From assembly GCF_003048255.1 (NCBI RefSeq), contig NZ_CP028487.1, positions 1,426,001-1,490,000 on the forward strand: a stretch of DNA of 64,000 nucleotides, given 5' to 3'. Below the pieces are notes generated by a model that saw nothing but the letters and a program-made list of their open reading frames with translations, searched no databases and was not told the DNA's origin. The translations under genes were made by a program, and so were the position numbers. This document shows positions 31,082 to 40,203 of this stretch, piece by piece (the stretch's first letter is position 1; each line of letters opens with the position of its first letter). The stretch is from Yersinia massiliensis (GTDB lineage Bacteria; Pseudomonadota; Gammaproteobacteria; Enterobacterales; Enterobacteriaceae).

Positions 31082-32179
31082 ATGTTTCATGGGTATTCAA
31101 TGCGCTACTTGGTTGTTCTTCTCCCCTTATTTGCTTTGCTCTCGGCCTGTAGTAGCAAGCCTGCGGCACCTGTAGCGGCTGAACCTACGGGAGCTTTGCT
31201 TCAGAGCGGCTTTTTACTTGAACCGGAACATCAAGGGCATCTGCAAAACGGTGATTTCGCTTATAACCCAGACACCGCGCGTTTTGTTGACAAAATGGTG
31301 CGTGAGCACGGTTTTGAACGTGAACAATTGCATGATGTATTGGCTCAAACGCAAAAACTGGACTGGGTTATCCGTTTGATGGATAAGCAAGCACCGACAT
31401 CAGGCCGTCCTTCTGGGCCAAATGGGGCTTGGAACCGCTATCGTAACCAATTTATTACCCCTGATAATGTGCAAAAGGGGGTGATCTTCTGGAATCAATA
31501 TGAAGAGGCGCTTCAGCGTGCTTACGAGATTTACGGCGTACCGCCTGAGATTATCGTCGGTATCATCGGCGTTGAAACGCGTTGGGGCCGAGTGATGGGT
31601 AAGACGCGCATTATTGATGCCTTGGCGACACTCTCTTTTGCTTATCCGCGTCGGGCTGAATACTTCACCGGTGAGCTAGAAACCTTCTTATTGATGGCGC
31701 GGGCTGAGGGTAATGACCCACTCAGCTTGAAAGGCTCATACGCAGGTGCGATGGGTTATGGCCAATTTATGCCATCATCATTTAAAAGCTATGCGGTTGA
31801 TTTTAACGGTAATGGGCATATCAACTTATGGGACCCAGAGGATGCGATTGGCAGCGTTGCCAATTACTTCAAAGCACATGGTTGGACGAAAGGGGCCCCT
31901 GTTGCCATTCTTGCGAACGGCCAAGCACCTTCTCTTGATAATGGCTTTAAAACCAAGTTCCCAGTCTCGACTTTATCAGCGGCAGGGCTAAGCCCGACGA
32001 CTCCACTGGGTGATTATCAGGAAGCCAGCTTATTGCGCCTTGATGTCGGCACGGGCTATCAGTATTGGTACGGTTTACCGAATTTCTACACCATTACCCG
32101 TTACAACCACAGTACTCACTATGCGATGGCAGTATGGCAACTGGGGGAAGCGGTCGGCAGGGCGCGCAGAGGTTATTGA
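31082..32179 (+). CDS. mltB: Membrane-bound lytic murein transglycosylase B
   Basis: A 365-residue lipoprotein with lipobox LLSAC. It aligns with E. coli MltB throughout: GFLLEPEHQGHLQNGDFAYNPDTARFVDKMV, the catalytic Glu in IIGVETRWGRVMGKTRI, GAMGYGQFMPSSFKSYAVDFNGNGHINLWDPEDAIGSVANYFKAHGW and YGLPNFYTITRYNHSTHYAMAVWQLGEAV. It cleaves peptidoglycan glycan strands with formation of 1,6-anhydromuramic ends. An internal ATG at 31100 is an alternative start. Confidence 0.94.
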   Translation: MFHGYSMRYLVVLLPLFALLSACSSKPAAPVAAEPTGALLQSGFLLEPEHQGHLQNGDFAYNPDTARFVDKMVREHGFEREQLHDVLAQTQKLDWVIRLMDKQAPTSGRPSGPNGAWNRYRNQFITPDNVQKGVIFWNQYEEALQRAYEIYGVPPEIIVGIIGVETRWGRVMGKTRIIDALATLSFAYPRRAEYFTGELETFLLMARAEGNDPLSLKGSYAGAMGYGQFMPSSFKSYAVDFNGNGHINLWDPEDAIGSVANYFKAHGWTKGAPVAILANGQAPSLDNGFKTKFPVSTLSAAGLSPTTPLGDYQEASLLRLDVGTGYQYWYGLPNFYTITRYNHSTHYAMAVWQLGEAVGRARRGY

Positions 32180-32253
32180 CGATAATTGAGGGCCACATTA
32201 GTGGACCTCAGACTGTTGATGAATTGTGACGACTCGATCGGAAACGGTGAGGG

Positions 32254-32364
32254 CTGGCAGAAGAGTAAAGCGTCCGCGCCAAGGATGGCGCGGCTCGAGC
32301 CTACAGGGAGGTATTTACGGCGTCTTTACGATCTGCCAGTTCTCTCCGCAATGGCCACTTTATC
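32254..32364. repeat. Structured intergenic repeat element
   Basis: An outer stem CTGGCAGA (32254-32261)/TCTGCCAG (32332-32339), a second stem GTAAAG (32265-32270)/CTTTAC (32324-32329) and an inner stem CCGCGCC (32274-32280)/GGCGCGG (32287-32293) give a branched fold of about 86 bp, with a second arm GAGCCTACAGGGAGG...ACGGCG. The following 24 bp (32341-32364) recur at 5000-5023. I recognise the type as an enterobacterial intergenic repeat but cannot name it with certainty. Confidence 0.55.
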
Positions 32365-32413
32365 CGTACCGATACGGTTTATCCGTGGCCCCTTTTACTA
32401 TTATTTCAATGCA

Positions 32414-33754
32414 TTACAGTAGATGTGAAATATCATCCGGATTCACTGACGGTGGGGAATTACGCCAACCGCGAGTTAACCACAACAGATAAATAAAGCC
32501 TGCTAGCAGCCATAACAAGCCCACCTCTAATGCGCGCTGTTCCAAATGCAGCCACAACCAAACTGACATCACAAATCCCATCAGCGGTAATAGCCCGTAT
32601 TTAAACAGGGCAGATGCGCCACGGCGCTTCTCATTGATCAGAAAATGCTTTATCACGCTCAAATTAACGAAGGTAAATGCACCTAGCGCGCCAAAGCTAA
32701 TCATCGATACCACTAAGTTCAGATCAAGGAACAAGGCTAATAATGAAATAGTGGCGACGAACAAAATGGCCCGCCATGGCGTGTGGAACTTACGATGCAA
32801 ATGGAAGAACACTCGACGTGGCAGCACACCTTCACGGCCCATGGCATAGAAGATCCGCGACACGCTGGTCTGTGCGGTCATGGCCGAGGCATACACACCC
32901 GTCAGGTAAGTCGCCATAAAGAAGTTATACATCCACTTACCGCCGACGTGCTCTGAGATAATCAAACTCGCCGTGTCCTGATAGGGGATCAGTGACTGCC
33001 AATCTGGATAGGCCAAATGCGCGGCATAAGAGACGGCAATAAAGATGGCACCCGCGCTAATCACGGTAAACAAAATAGCGCGCGGTAGCGTGCGTTTCGC
33101 GTCGTGCGCCTCTTCTGCCATGGTGGCAATGGCATCAAAGCCAAGGAAGGCTAAACAGAGCACTGCTGCGCCGGATAACAACCCTGAAAGATCACCGGCG
33201 TTCACCAGTAGCGGCTTCATCAACGCGGCGGGGCTTAAATCGGCCTGACTGAAGGACAGGGCAATAAATAATACGATAAAGATCATCTGCGCGGCGATCA
33301 GCGAGAAATTCACTGAAGTGAGTAGCCGTACACCGAGAATATTCAGCAGGCTGACACTGACGATAGACGCAATAATGAATATAGGGGCAGGGATCGCTGG
33401 GAATGCCTCATGCAAGAAAATGCCTAAAACTAAATAGTTCAGGATCGGCAGGAACAGATAATCCAGAATTTGTGCCCAACCCACCAGAAAACCGGTTTTC
33501 CCGCCAAAACTGCGCTGGACATAAGAGTAGGCGGAACCTGATAGCGGCATGGCGCTCGTCATCCGGCAATAACTGAGGGCAGTAAACAAAATGGTGGCAA
33601 CAGTCACCAGATAGGCAATGGGCAGATGGCCCTGACTTAATACGGTCACCTGTCCGTAGGTGGTAAATACGCCTAATGGCACCATGTAGGCAAGGCCGAA
33701 AGCGACCAGCGCGGGGGTTTTAAGCACTCTGCGCAACTGAATATTTTGTGGCAT
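32414..33754 (-). CDS. APC-family amino acid/polyamine permease
   Basis: A 446-residue permease with about 12 hydrophobic helices and the APC N-terminus (TPALVAFGLAYMVPLGVFTTYGQVTVLSQGHLPIAYLVTVATILFTALSYCRM, then SGSAYSYVQRSFGGKTGFLVGW). The PlaP/PuuP group (putrescine transporters) is closest by eye; the substrate is not certain. It follows the amidohydrolase gene on the same strand with a 215-bp gap containing hairpins, so joint expression is possible but not shown. Confidence 0.84.
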   Translation of the reverse strand: MPQNIQLRRVLKTPALVAFGLAYMVPLGVFTTYGQVTVLSQGHLPIAYLVTVATILFTALSYCRMTSAMPLSGSAYSYVQRSFGGKTGFLVGWAQILDYLFLPILNYLVLGIFLHEAFPAIPAPIFIIASIVSVSLLNILGVRLLTSVNFSLIAAQMIFIVLFIALSFSQADLSPAALMKPLLVNAGDLSGLLSGAAVLCLAFLGFDAIATMAEEAHDAKRTLPRAILFTVISAGAIFIAVSYAAHLAYPDWQSLIPYQDTASLIISEHVGGKWMYNFFMATYLTGVYASAMTAQTSVSRIFYAMGREGVLPRRVFFHLHRKFHTPWRAILFVATISLLALFLDLNLVVSMISFGALGAFTFVNLSVIKHFLINEKRRGASALFKYGLLPLMGFVMSVWLWLHLEQRALEVGLLWLLAGFIYLLWLTRGWRNSPPSVNPDDISHLL

Positions 33755-33791
33755 TACCGTATCATCTCCTGGTGTAAACGAGCACCGTTAT

Positions 33792-33809
33792 GCTGCATTT
33801 TTATGCAGC
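33792..33809. promoter_or_regulatory. Inverted repeat upstream of the APC permease
   Basis: GCTGCAT and ATGCAGC separated by 4 bp lie about 40 bp upstream of the permease start codon. It could be an operator; the regulator is unknown. Confidence 0.35.
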
Positions 33810-33907
33810 TATAAAACATAAAGAAGCGGATTCTGACACAAGGGGGGCTGCTTTAAAAGCCCATCGCGATGCGGGTTAAATGAGGGTGATGTTTACCGCG
33901 ACGATTT

Positions 33908-33941
33908 ACCTGAATCACTGGCGTGAACCCGTGATTCAGGT
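33908..33941 (-). terminator. Hairpin after the amidohydrolase gene
   Basis: A perfect 11-bp stem (ACCTGAATCAC/GTGATTCAGGT) with a 12-nt loop lies just past the amidohydrolase stop codon. The minus-strand flank has no long U tract, so termination strength is uncertain. Confidence 0.5.
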
Positions 33942-33969
33942 GAGTCAAAGTAGCGACCTTTATTGCATA

Positions 33970-35703
33970 TTAAGTCCGCAGTGGATAGACGGATTTACCG
34001 CCGATGATCGTGCACTCAATTTCAGTTTGATAAATTGTCTGCGGCGACTGTTCAAACAAGTTCTGCTTCAAAATAATGATATCAGCGAACTTGCCCGCTT
34101 CCAGTGAGCCAATATAGTGCTCCTTGGCAATCATATAGGCAGCGTCAATCGTGGCGGAGCGTAACGTTTCAATCAGCGTCAAATCCCGATCATTATCTAA
34201 CCGTGGACCGGCTGGATTACCCTCAAGATCCCACGCACGGCGGGTCATACCCACTTGCAGGTTGTACCACTCATCTAAGCGGTCAATCGGCCAGTCACTG
34301 CCATAAGCGAGACGCGCACCGGCATCCAGAAAACGCGCAGCAGGCTCCATATGTTGAAAACGCTCTTCGCCCAGCATCTCGCGCTCTTCATCAATCAACA
34401 CACCCGGCAAGCCACCCCACTGGAATGAAAGCACTGCCGTTGCACCAAGCTTGGCGAAACGGTCATATTGATGGGCGGCGACCAACTCGTTGTGCGCCAA
34501 TCCTGGGCGGATATCTTTGCCCGGCAATGCCGCGCGCATCTGCTCCACGGCATCGAGCACCATCTCGATAGCGCCATCGCCCACGGTATGGGTATGGGGA
34601 TGCAGACCGGCACGTGCACACTCTAGAATCACGGCATTGACCACCGGCGCGGTAAAGTAGAGATCGCCATAGTGATCGGTATCTTGCCAGTCCGGTTGCT
34701 GCGCGGTACCTCGGTTTGCACGATAGGGCTCCAATAAAGCCGCTGTCATGGTCGGGGGCTGTAATACGCCATCAATAAAGAGTTTTAGGTGATCGACGGC
34801 AAAACCCGGTGCCGGAGTCCATGTTTGGCTGCCCCATTCACGACCAAAGTCCACCACTTCTTGCACCACGCGCGCGGCATCTTCTGGCCCTTGCAGGCTA
34901 TCAGGGGTCACTTCTTTTGCGCCGAGCACACGTAAGGTCAATTCATCGCGTTCATGTAACCGACGGAAAGCCAGCAATTGCTCGGCAAAAACACGAGTAT
35001 CCATCACGGTAGTGACACCCTGAGCGTTGAGTACTTGCTGCACATGGGCGGCAATTTGCACGTTCTTCTCTGGTGTCGCGGATGGGATGCTATCAAAGGC
35101 ACGCATGGCCGGTGCATCTTCCAAAATACCGGTTAACTTCCCGTGGGTATCGCGGGCAATTTTACCATCGGGTGGCACAGGGGTATTTTCATCGATACCC
35201 AGCAGGGCAAGAGCACGACTATTGGCCGCTAAGGTATGGCAGTCATTTGAGAACAGCGCGACAGGGCGGCGAGTGTCGAGCGAATCCAATGCCGCGCGGC
35301 TCATATCCGCGCCTACTGGCGTCATTGCTTGCCGCTGCCAAGCACGTACGGTCAGCCAGTCATTCTCGCCTTTAAACGGGTCACTATCGAGGTGCTTCTG
35401 GATAATATCCAGTGTTTGCTCAACACTCAGCGCGGCATAATTGAGGTTACAACCGATCAGTTGTTTCCCACCCCAGAAAGGGTGCATATGGCTATCAATC
35501 AGACCCGGCATCATAAATTTGCCAGCCAAATCGATAAGTTGGGTATCAGGGCCGCTGAATTTTTGCTTAATTTCCTCACCACCAGTAGCCAGAATATAGC
35601 CTTGGCCTATCGCGATGGCGCTGCAAACTGTGTTATCCGTATCAGCCGTATAAATTGTGCCGTTGTAATAGATAACATCGGCGACAGTAGATTGTTGAGT
35701 CAT
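33970..35703 (-). CDS. YtcJ-like metal-dependent amidohydrolase
   Basis: A 577-residue amidohydrolase of the YtcJ group: metal-binding HxH in MMPGLIDSHMHPFWGG near residue 74, HPHTHTVGDGAIEMVLDAVEQ near 365, LAHNELVAAHQYDRFAKLGA near 402, and YGSDWPIDRLDEW near 475 supplying the late Asp. N- and C-terminal beta-sandwich residues complete the fold. Members hydrolyse amides such as N-substituted formamides; the substrate here is unknown. It has no signal peptide. The nearby permease suggests import of an amine or amide, which is inference. Confidence 0.86.
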   Translation of the reverse strand: MTQQSTVADVIYYNGTIYTADTDNTVCSAIAIGQGYILATGGEEIKQKFSGPDTQLIDLAGKFMMPGLIDSHMHPFWGGKQLIGCNLNYAALSVEQTLDIIQKHLDSDPFKGENDWLTVRAWQRQAMTPVGADMSRAALDSLDTRRPVALFSNDCHTLAANSRALALLGIDENTPVPPDGKIARDTHGKLTGILEDAPAMRAFDSIPSATPEKNVQIAAHVQQVLNAQGVTTVMDTRVFAEQLLAFRRLHERDELTLRVLGAKEVTPDSLQGPEDAARVVQEVVDFGREWGSQTWTPAPGFAVDHLKLFIDGVLQPPTMTAALLEPYRANRGTAQQPDWQDTDHYGDLYFTAPVVNAVILECARAGLHPHTHTVGDGAIEMVLDAVEQMRAALPGKDIRPGLAHNELVAAHQYDRFAKLGATAVLSFQWGGLPGVLIDEEREMLGEERFQHMEPAARFLDAGARLAYGSDWPIDRLDEWYNLQVGMTRRAWDLEGNPAGPRLDNDRDLTLIETLRSATIDAAYMIAKEHYIGSLEAGKFADIIILKQNLFEQSPQTIYQTEIECTIIGGKSVYPLRT

Positions 35704-35824
35704 TTTATCTTCTCAATAATCCCCTTCGACTGGGGATAATAATCATTAAATAGCGATTATAGCCAATTATTGACGGCAAAAACCGCCAGTGTGTTAAACC
35801 GGCTGAAACCAAAGGTTAATTAGC

Positions 35825-36409
35825 TTATTTGAGCAATTCGGTTGTCATGATGGCCGATAGGTGGCGCATAATTTCTGCTTCGGAAAAGCCGAGTTCCGTA
35901 AATTGGATCAGGCCATCTAAACCGCAAATCAGCCCGATCAAACGCCAAGCGATATCACTGGCATTCACCTCAGTGCGAAAGGCGCCACTGGCCACTCCGG
36001 CATGGATAGCATCCAGTGTGGCCTGATGCCAATCAGACATCGAGACGGCATAGGCAGCTTTAATCAATTCGTCTCGCTCAGCCAAAATCGAGACTTCATT
36101 CCACAACCGAGTTTCTCTTTGTCCCACTTCATCTTGCGGATAACCCAGTACCTTTAGCACCCGTTCAGTGGCGGGTAACTCTTGGCTACTGACCATAAAC
36201 GCGGCGAGCGATTGTTTCACTAGGCACAAAAAAGCATCCGCGCGTAGACGTGAAACGGACGAGAAGTGGTGATGGACTTGCCCAACAGCGACACCTGCTT
36301 CACTGGCAACACGGCGCACGGTGGTGGCGGCCATCCCCTCGGAAATGGCAACACGCATCGCAGCCTGCAAAATAGTGTCGTGGCGTTCTTCGCGGTTCAA
36401 ATAGGCCAA
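35825..36409 (-). CDS. smvR: TetR-family repressor SmvR
   Basis: A 194-residue TetR protein: helix-turn-helix at the N-terminus (REERHDTILQAAMRVAISEGMAATTVRRVASEAGVAVGQVHHHFSSVSRLRADAF) and a ligand-binding C-terminal domain. It is divergent from smvA, as smvR is in Klebsiella and Salmonella, where it represses smvA and its loss raises tolerance to chlorhexidine and quaternary ammonium compounds. Two inverted repeats lie in the shared upstream region. Confidence 0.86.
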   Translation of the reverse strand: MAYLNREERHDTILQAAMRVAISEGMAATTVRRVASEAGVAVGQVHHHFSSVSRLRADAFLCLVKQSLAAFMVSSQELPATERVLKVLGYPQDEVGQRETRLWNEVSILAERDELIKAAYAVSMSDWHQATLDAIHAGVASGAFRTEVNASDIAWRLIGLICGLDGLIQFTELGFSEAEIMRHLSAIMTTELLK

Positions 36410-36439
36410 AAGAATTCCTTAATCTGAAACATCAATTAG

Positions 36440-36487
36440 TTGGCACATCAGTCAGTTGGAACATCAATCATTTGGAACATCAATGTG
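36440..36487 (+). repeat. Three tandem 16-bp degenerate repeats
   Basis: Units TTGGCACATCAGTCAG, TTGGAACATCAATCAT and TTGGAACATCAATGTG follow a decayed fourth unit. They lie directly upstream of smvR, next to the two operators. Confidence 0.65.
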
Positions 36488-36506
36488 CACGCCATTATGT
36501 GATGAA

Positions 36507-36522
36507 TTGGACGTTAGTTCAA
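36507..36522. promoter_or_regulatory. Candidate SmvR operator 1
   Basis: TTGGAC-GTTA-GTTCAA shares the half-sites and 4-bp spacer of operator 2, with one mismatch in the left arm. Confidence 0.5.
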
Positions 36523-36543
36523 CTTTCCGCTATTATTCGCATC

Positions 36544-36559
36544 TTGAACGTGTGTTCAA
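36544..36559. promoter_or_regulatory. Candidate SmvR operator 2
   Basis: TTGAAC-GTGT-GTTCAA is a perfect inverted repeat, 32 bp upstream of the smvA start codon. The two operators are 37 bp apart centre to centre. Confidence 0.65.
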
Positions 36560-36590
36560 CATTATTTTATTGCCCTATTTGAGCGTTTTT

Positions 36591-38087
36591 ATGTCTAAAA
36601 AGTGGATCGTTTTCTACGTTATTATCTTGATGTATTTACCTGTATCGATTGATGCAACCGTGTTACATGTCGCTGCGCCTCGGTTAGGCATTGCCCTGTC
36701 CGCAACGGGCAGCGAATTGCTGTGGATCATTGATATCTACTCACTGGTCATGGCGTGTTTATTACTCCCAATGGGGGCGTTGGGGGATCGCATAGGCTTT
36801 AAGCGACTGGCCTTAATCGGCTCGGTTCTGTTTGGATTGGCTTCTTTGGCGGCAGCGCTGGCACCTTCGGTTGCCGCGCTTATTGTTGCTCGTGCCTTTC
36901 TGGCTATCGGTGCCGCGATGATCTTGCCTGCCACTTTATCCGCTGTGCGCCATATCTTTACTGATGAGCGGGAACGTGCGATGGCACTTGGGATATGGGT
37001 CGCGATTGGTACCATGGGGGCCGCGATGGGGCCGCTGGTGGGCGGCGTCTTGATGGAGTACTTCTATTGGGGCTCGGTATTTCTGATTAATATTCCCATA
37101 ATTATCATTGTGGTTATTGCCACGCTGGTGGTGATCCCCAGCCAACCTGTTCGCAAAGAGCAAACATGGAAACTGGCTCCCGCATTAGTCTTGATTACCG
37201 CTATTTTAATGCTGGTCTATGCGGCGAAAACGGGGCTGCGTGGTGGTGGCGATATGGTGGTGACCTCCCTGACAGCGTTGTTCGGTGGGATCATGCTATA
37301 TGCATTTGTGCGCCATCAGCTCTCAACCCCAACCCCGATGATCGATTTTCGGTTGATCAGCCAGCGGGTGATTGCGGTGGGGATGGTAATGGCGATGACC
37401 GCCATGATCACATTGGTCGGTTTTGAGCTGCTTCTGACGCAAGAATTGCAGTTTGTCTTGGGCAAAAGCCCACTTGATGCTGGCATGTTCTTACTACCGC
37501 TCATGATTGCCAGTGGCGTAAGTGGGCCGCTTTCTGGTTGGCTGGTGGCTAAACTGGGGCTGCGCGCCGTCGCCAGCGCAGGTATTGCACTGAGTTCGCT
37601 GAGTTTTCTGGGGCTGGCATGGACCGATTTTGCCACTCAAGCCTATCTGGCGTGGGGATGGATGATATTGCTCGGGTTCAGCATCGAAGCCTCTTTATTA
37701 GCCTCGACGGCGGCCATCATGAGCGCAGCACCGCCTGAAAAAGCAGGGGCTGCGGGTGCCGTTGAGGGAATGGCTTATGAGCTGGGGGCTGGATTAGGCG
37801 TTGCCATATTTGGCTTGATGCTCTCGCGCGCTTATACCGCCTCTATTGTGCTACCGGCCGATTTACCTGCGGATCTAGTGAGGCAGGCGAGTGCATCCAT
37901 TAGCGAAACTATCCAAGTGGTTAATCGTCTGGGGGGGCATGAACAGCTACTGGTGAGCGCCAAACTTGCGTTCTCGGCGTCACATAGTTTGGTATTAGGC
38001 ACCGCCAGTGCGTTGCTGATCCTATTGGCCGCCGTTGTCTGGTTCACGATGCCGAGGAAACAATCGCCACAATGGGCGAACGCCTAA
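36591..38087 (+). CDS. smvA: MFS efflux pump SmvA
   Basis: A 498-residue DHA2-type (14-helix) transporter matching SmvA: MSKKWIVFYVIILMYLPVSIDATVLHVAAPRLGIALSATGSELLWIIDIYSLVMACLLLPMGALGDRIGFKRL, and MILPATLSAVRHIFTDERERAMALGIW. It exports methyl viologen, quaternary ammonium compounds, chlorhexidine and dyes. The ATG at 36591 fits the family N-terminus; the longer frame from 36456 includes the operators. Divergent smvR supports the call. Confidence 0.93.
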   Translation: MSKKWIVFYVIILMYLPVSIDATVLHVAAPRLGIALSATGSELLWIIDIYSLVMACLLLPMGALGDRIGFKRLALIGSVLFGLASLAAALAPSVAALIVARAFLAIGAAMILPATLSAVRHIFTDERERAMALGIWVAIGTMGAAMGPLVGGVLMEYFYWGSVFLINIPIIIIVVIATLVVIPSQPVRKEQTWKLAPALVLITAILMLVYAAKTGLRGGGDMVVTSLTALFGGIMLYAFVRHQLSTPTPMIDFRLISQRVIAVGMVMAMTAMITLVGFELLLTQELQFVLGKSPLDAGMFLLPLMIASGVSGPLSGWLVAKLGLRAVASAGIALSSLSFLGLAWTDFATQAYLAWGWMILLGFSIEASLLASTAAIMSAAPPEKAGAAGAVEGMAYELGAGLGVAIFGLMLSRAYTASIVLPADLPADLVRQASASISETIQVVNRLGGHEQLLVSAKLAFSASHSLVLGTASALLILLAAVVWFTMPRKQSPQWANA

Positions 38088-38262
38088 TGTGATATCTCGG
38101 CGGATGAAGACTTAAATTGTCGCCTAATAATCTGTCTGGCAATACTCTGATTAGTCATTACTCTTACTAAAGTGTGTGATATATCTATTTAAGGCTATGA
38201 ATTGGTTTTTGGTATATTGACGATATCATCACCGTATCTTAATAAAGAGTAAGGCTTTCTCT

Positions 38263-39408
38263 ATGACCGAGCGGCAGTTTACAGCACAACTCGATATCGA
38301 TAGCTCGGCTCAACCTGCCCGAGTTGCCGCAAAGGGGGATTGGGTATTAGCGCATTACCGCACCCTTGAGCCTGAAGTCACGCAATTACGCGCCAATCTC
38401 CCGGCGACGGTGGTCTTTGATCTTAGCCAATTGGGTGCGATGGACACGGCTGGGGCGACTTTACTGGCCTTATTACTGGGCGAGGAACGCGTTAATCAAC
38501 TGCGTGAACTCGCCCCTACATTGCCTGAAGAGCGCCGAGTCTTGCTGGAAACGGTGAGCCGTGTTTTACCTGATTTAGCGGTAGAACCGCCCAAAAAGCC
38601 CTCACCATTTTGGCTGGAGTTATTGTCCAACATTGGCCGTTCGATGGACAATTTATGGCAAGACTTCAAGTCATTACTGGGCTTTGTCGGTCTAACACTC
38701 GAAGCTTTATTCAGCACGATGTTTCGTCCCTCTCGTTGGCGAATGACGTCGCTTATCGCCAATATTCAACAAATTGGCTTGAATGCCGTCCCCATCATTA
38801 TGCTGCTGACCTTTTTGGTTGGGGCCGTCATCGCTTTCCTCGGTGCAACCGTGTTAACCACCTTCGGTGCGGGTATCTTTACAGTTGATCTGGTGGTGTT
38901 TTCTTTCTTGCGTGAGTTTGCGGTTTTGCTCACCGCCATTTTGATGGCAGGACGGACAGCCAGCGCCTTTACGGCTGAAATCGGGCTGATGAAAGCGAAT
39001 GAAGAGATTGATGCCATCCAAACGCTGGGGCTGAATCCGGTCGAGTTGCTGGTGTTGCCCAGAGTCTTGGCGCTATTAATTTCACTCCCGATGCTCACCT
39101 TTATCGGCATGATCTGCGGTATTTTCGGCGGCATGGTGGTGTGTGCTTTAGCGCTAAACATTTCGCCGACGATGTTTTTATCGATTATGCAAAGCAGTAA
39201 TGGATTGCAGCATTTTCTGGTGGGGATCAGTAAAGCGCCGGTTTTCGCTTTCCTCATCGCTATTATTGGTTGTTTGGAAGGCTTTAAAGTCACCGGTAGC
39301 GCCGAGTCTGTGGGGGTTCATACCACCACGAGTGTCGTGCATTCTATCTTTGTCGTTATTTTGCTTGATGCCGTCGCGGCGCTATTTTTCATGGAAATGG
39401 GATGGTGA
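38263..39408 (+). CDS. MlaE-like ABC permease with fused STAS domain
   Basis: A 381-residue protein. Residues 1-115 form a STAS-like domain (VVFDLSQLGAMDTAGATLLALLLG, with the conserved DTAGA site), and residues 125-381 an MlaE/YrbE permease (TSLIANIQQIGLNAVPIIMLLTFLVGAVIAFLGA, LREFAVLLTAILMAGRTASAFTAEIGLMKANEEIDAIQTLGLNPVELLVLPRVLALLISLPMLTF). In E. coli the STAS role is in separate MlaB. It is the first of a four-gene operon for phospholipid or other lipid transport between inner and outer membranes. Confidence 0.88.
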   Translation: MTERQFTAQLDIDSSAQPARVAAKGDWVLAHYRTLEPEVTQLRANLPATVVFDLSQLGAMDTAGATLLALLLGEERVNQLRELAPTLPEERRVLLETVSRVLPDLAVEPPKKPSPFWLELLSNIGRSMDNLWQDFKSLLGFVGLTLEALFSTMFRPSRWRMTSLIANIQQIGLNAVPIIMLLTFLVGAVIAFLGATVLTTFGAGIFTVDLVVFSFLREFAVLLTAILMAGRTASAFTAEIGLMKANEEIDAIQTLGLNPVELLVLPRVLALLISLPMLTFIGMICGIFGGMVVCALALNISPTMFLSIMQSSNGLQHFLVGISKAPVFAFLIAIIGCLEGFKVTGSAESVGVHTTTSVVHSIFVVILLDAVAALFFMEMGW

Positions 39409-40202
39409 GCCAAATGTCGCAAGAAGCAATTATTCAAATCCGCGGTTTGGTCAACAGCTTTGGCAAACAGACGGTTCACCAAGACCTGAATCTCGATGTT
39501 CAGCGTGGCGAGATCCTTGGCGTAGTGGGGGGATCAGGAACAGGAAAATCCGTCCTGTTACGCAGCATTGTTGGATTGCGCCGCCCCACGGGTGGGCAGA
39601 TCCATGTTTTTGGTCAGGACTTAATGGCGCTGTCGGGGCAGGCCCGCTCGATGGTTGAACGCCGATTTGGTGTTCTATTTCAACGCGGTGCGCTGTTCAG
39701 CTCGCTCACAGTGACTGAAAACGTGGCGCTGCCATTAATTGAAAATGCGGGATTGCCACGGGATGAAGCAGAACGTTTGGCGCAAGTTAAACTGGCATTA
39801 GCAGGCTTGCCGCCAGGTGCGGGCAGTAAATATCCAGCATCACTTTCGGGCGGCATGGTTAAACGCGTCGCCTTAGCCCGTGCGCTGGCATTGGATCCCG
39901 ATATTTTGTTTCTTGATGAGCCGACGGCGGGCCTTGACCCCATTGGGGCGGCAGCATTTGACAGTTTGATTCGGACATTGCGTGATGCTTTAAATTTGAC
40001 GGTGTTCTTAGTGACTCACGATCTGGATACACTCTATACACTTTGTGATCGAGTGGCGGTGCTTTCGCAGAAGAAAGTGCTGGTAGTGGATACTTTAGAT
40101 AACGTCGCGGCATACCCTGATGACTGGATTCAGGCGTATTTTCATGGCCCGCGTGGCCGAGCTGCGTATCAGGCAGCAACGAATAGTGGAGAGAGGTTGT
40201 AA
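39402..40202 (+). CDS. MlaF-like ABC ATPase
   Basis: A 266-residue ATPase: Walker A GGSGTGKS near residue 44, Q-loop FQRGALFSSLTVTENV, signature LSGGMVKRVALARALALDPDILFLDEPTAGLDPIGAAAFD, and a C-terminal HGPRGRAAYQAA tail. It overlaps the permease gene by 7 bp (ATGGTGA), showing translational coupling. It powers the MCE system; an internal ATG at 39414 is an alternative start. Confidence 0.92.
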   Translation: MVSQMSQEAIIQIRGLVNSFGKQTVHQDLNLDVQRGEILGVVGGSGTGKSVLLRSIVGLRRPTGGQIHVFGQDLMALSGQARSMVERRFGVLFQRGALFSSLTVTENVALPLIENAGLPRDEAERLAQVKLALAGLPPGAGSKYPASLSGGMVKRVALARALALDPDILFLDEPTAGLDPIGAAAFDSLIRTLRDALNLTVFLVTHDLDTLYTLCDRVAVLSQKKVLVVDTLDNVAAYPDDWIQAYFHGPRGRAAYQAATNSGERL

Positions 40203-40203
40203 T

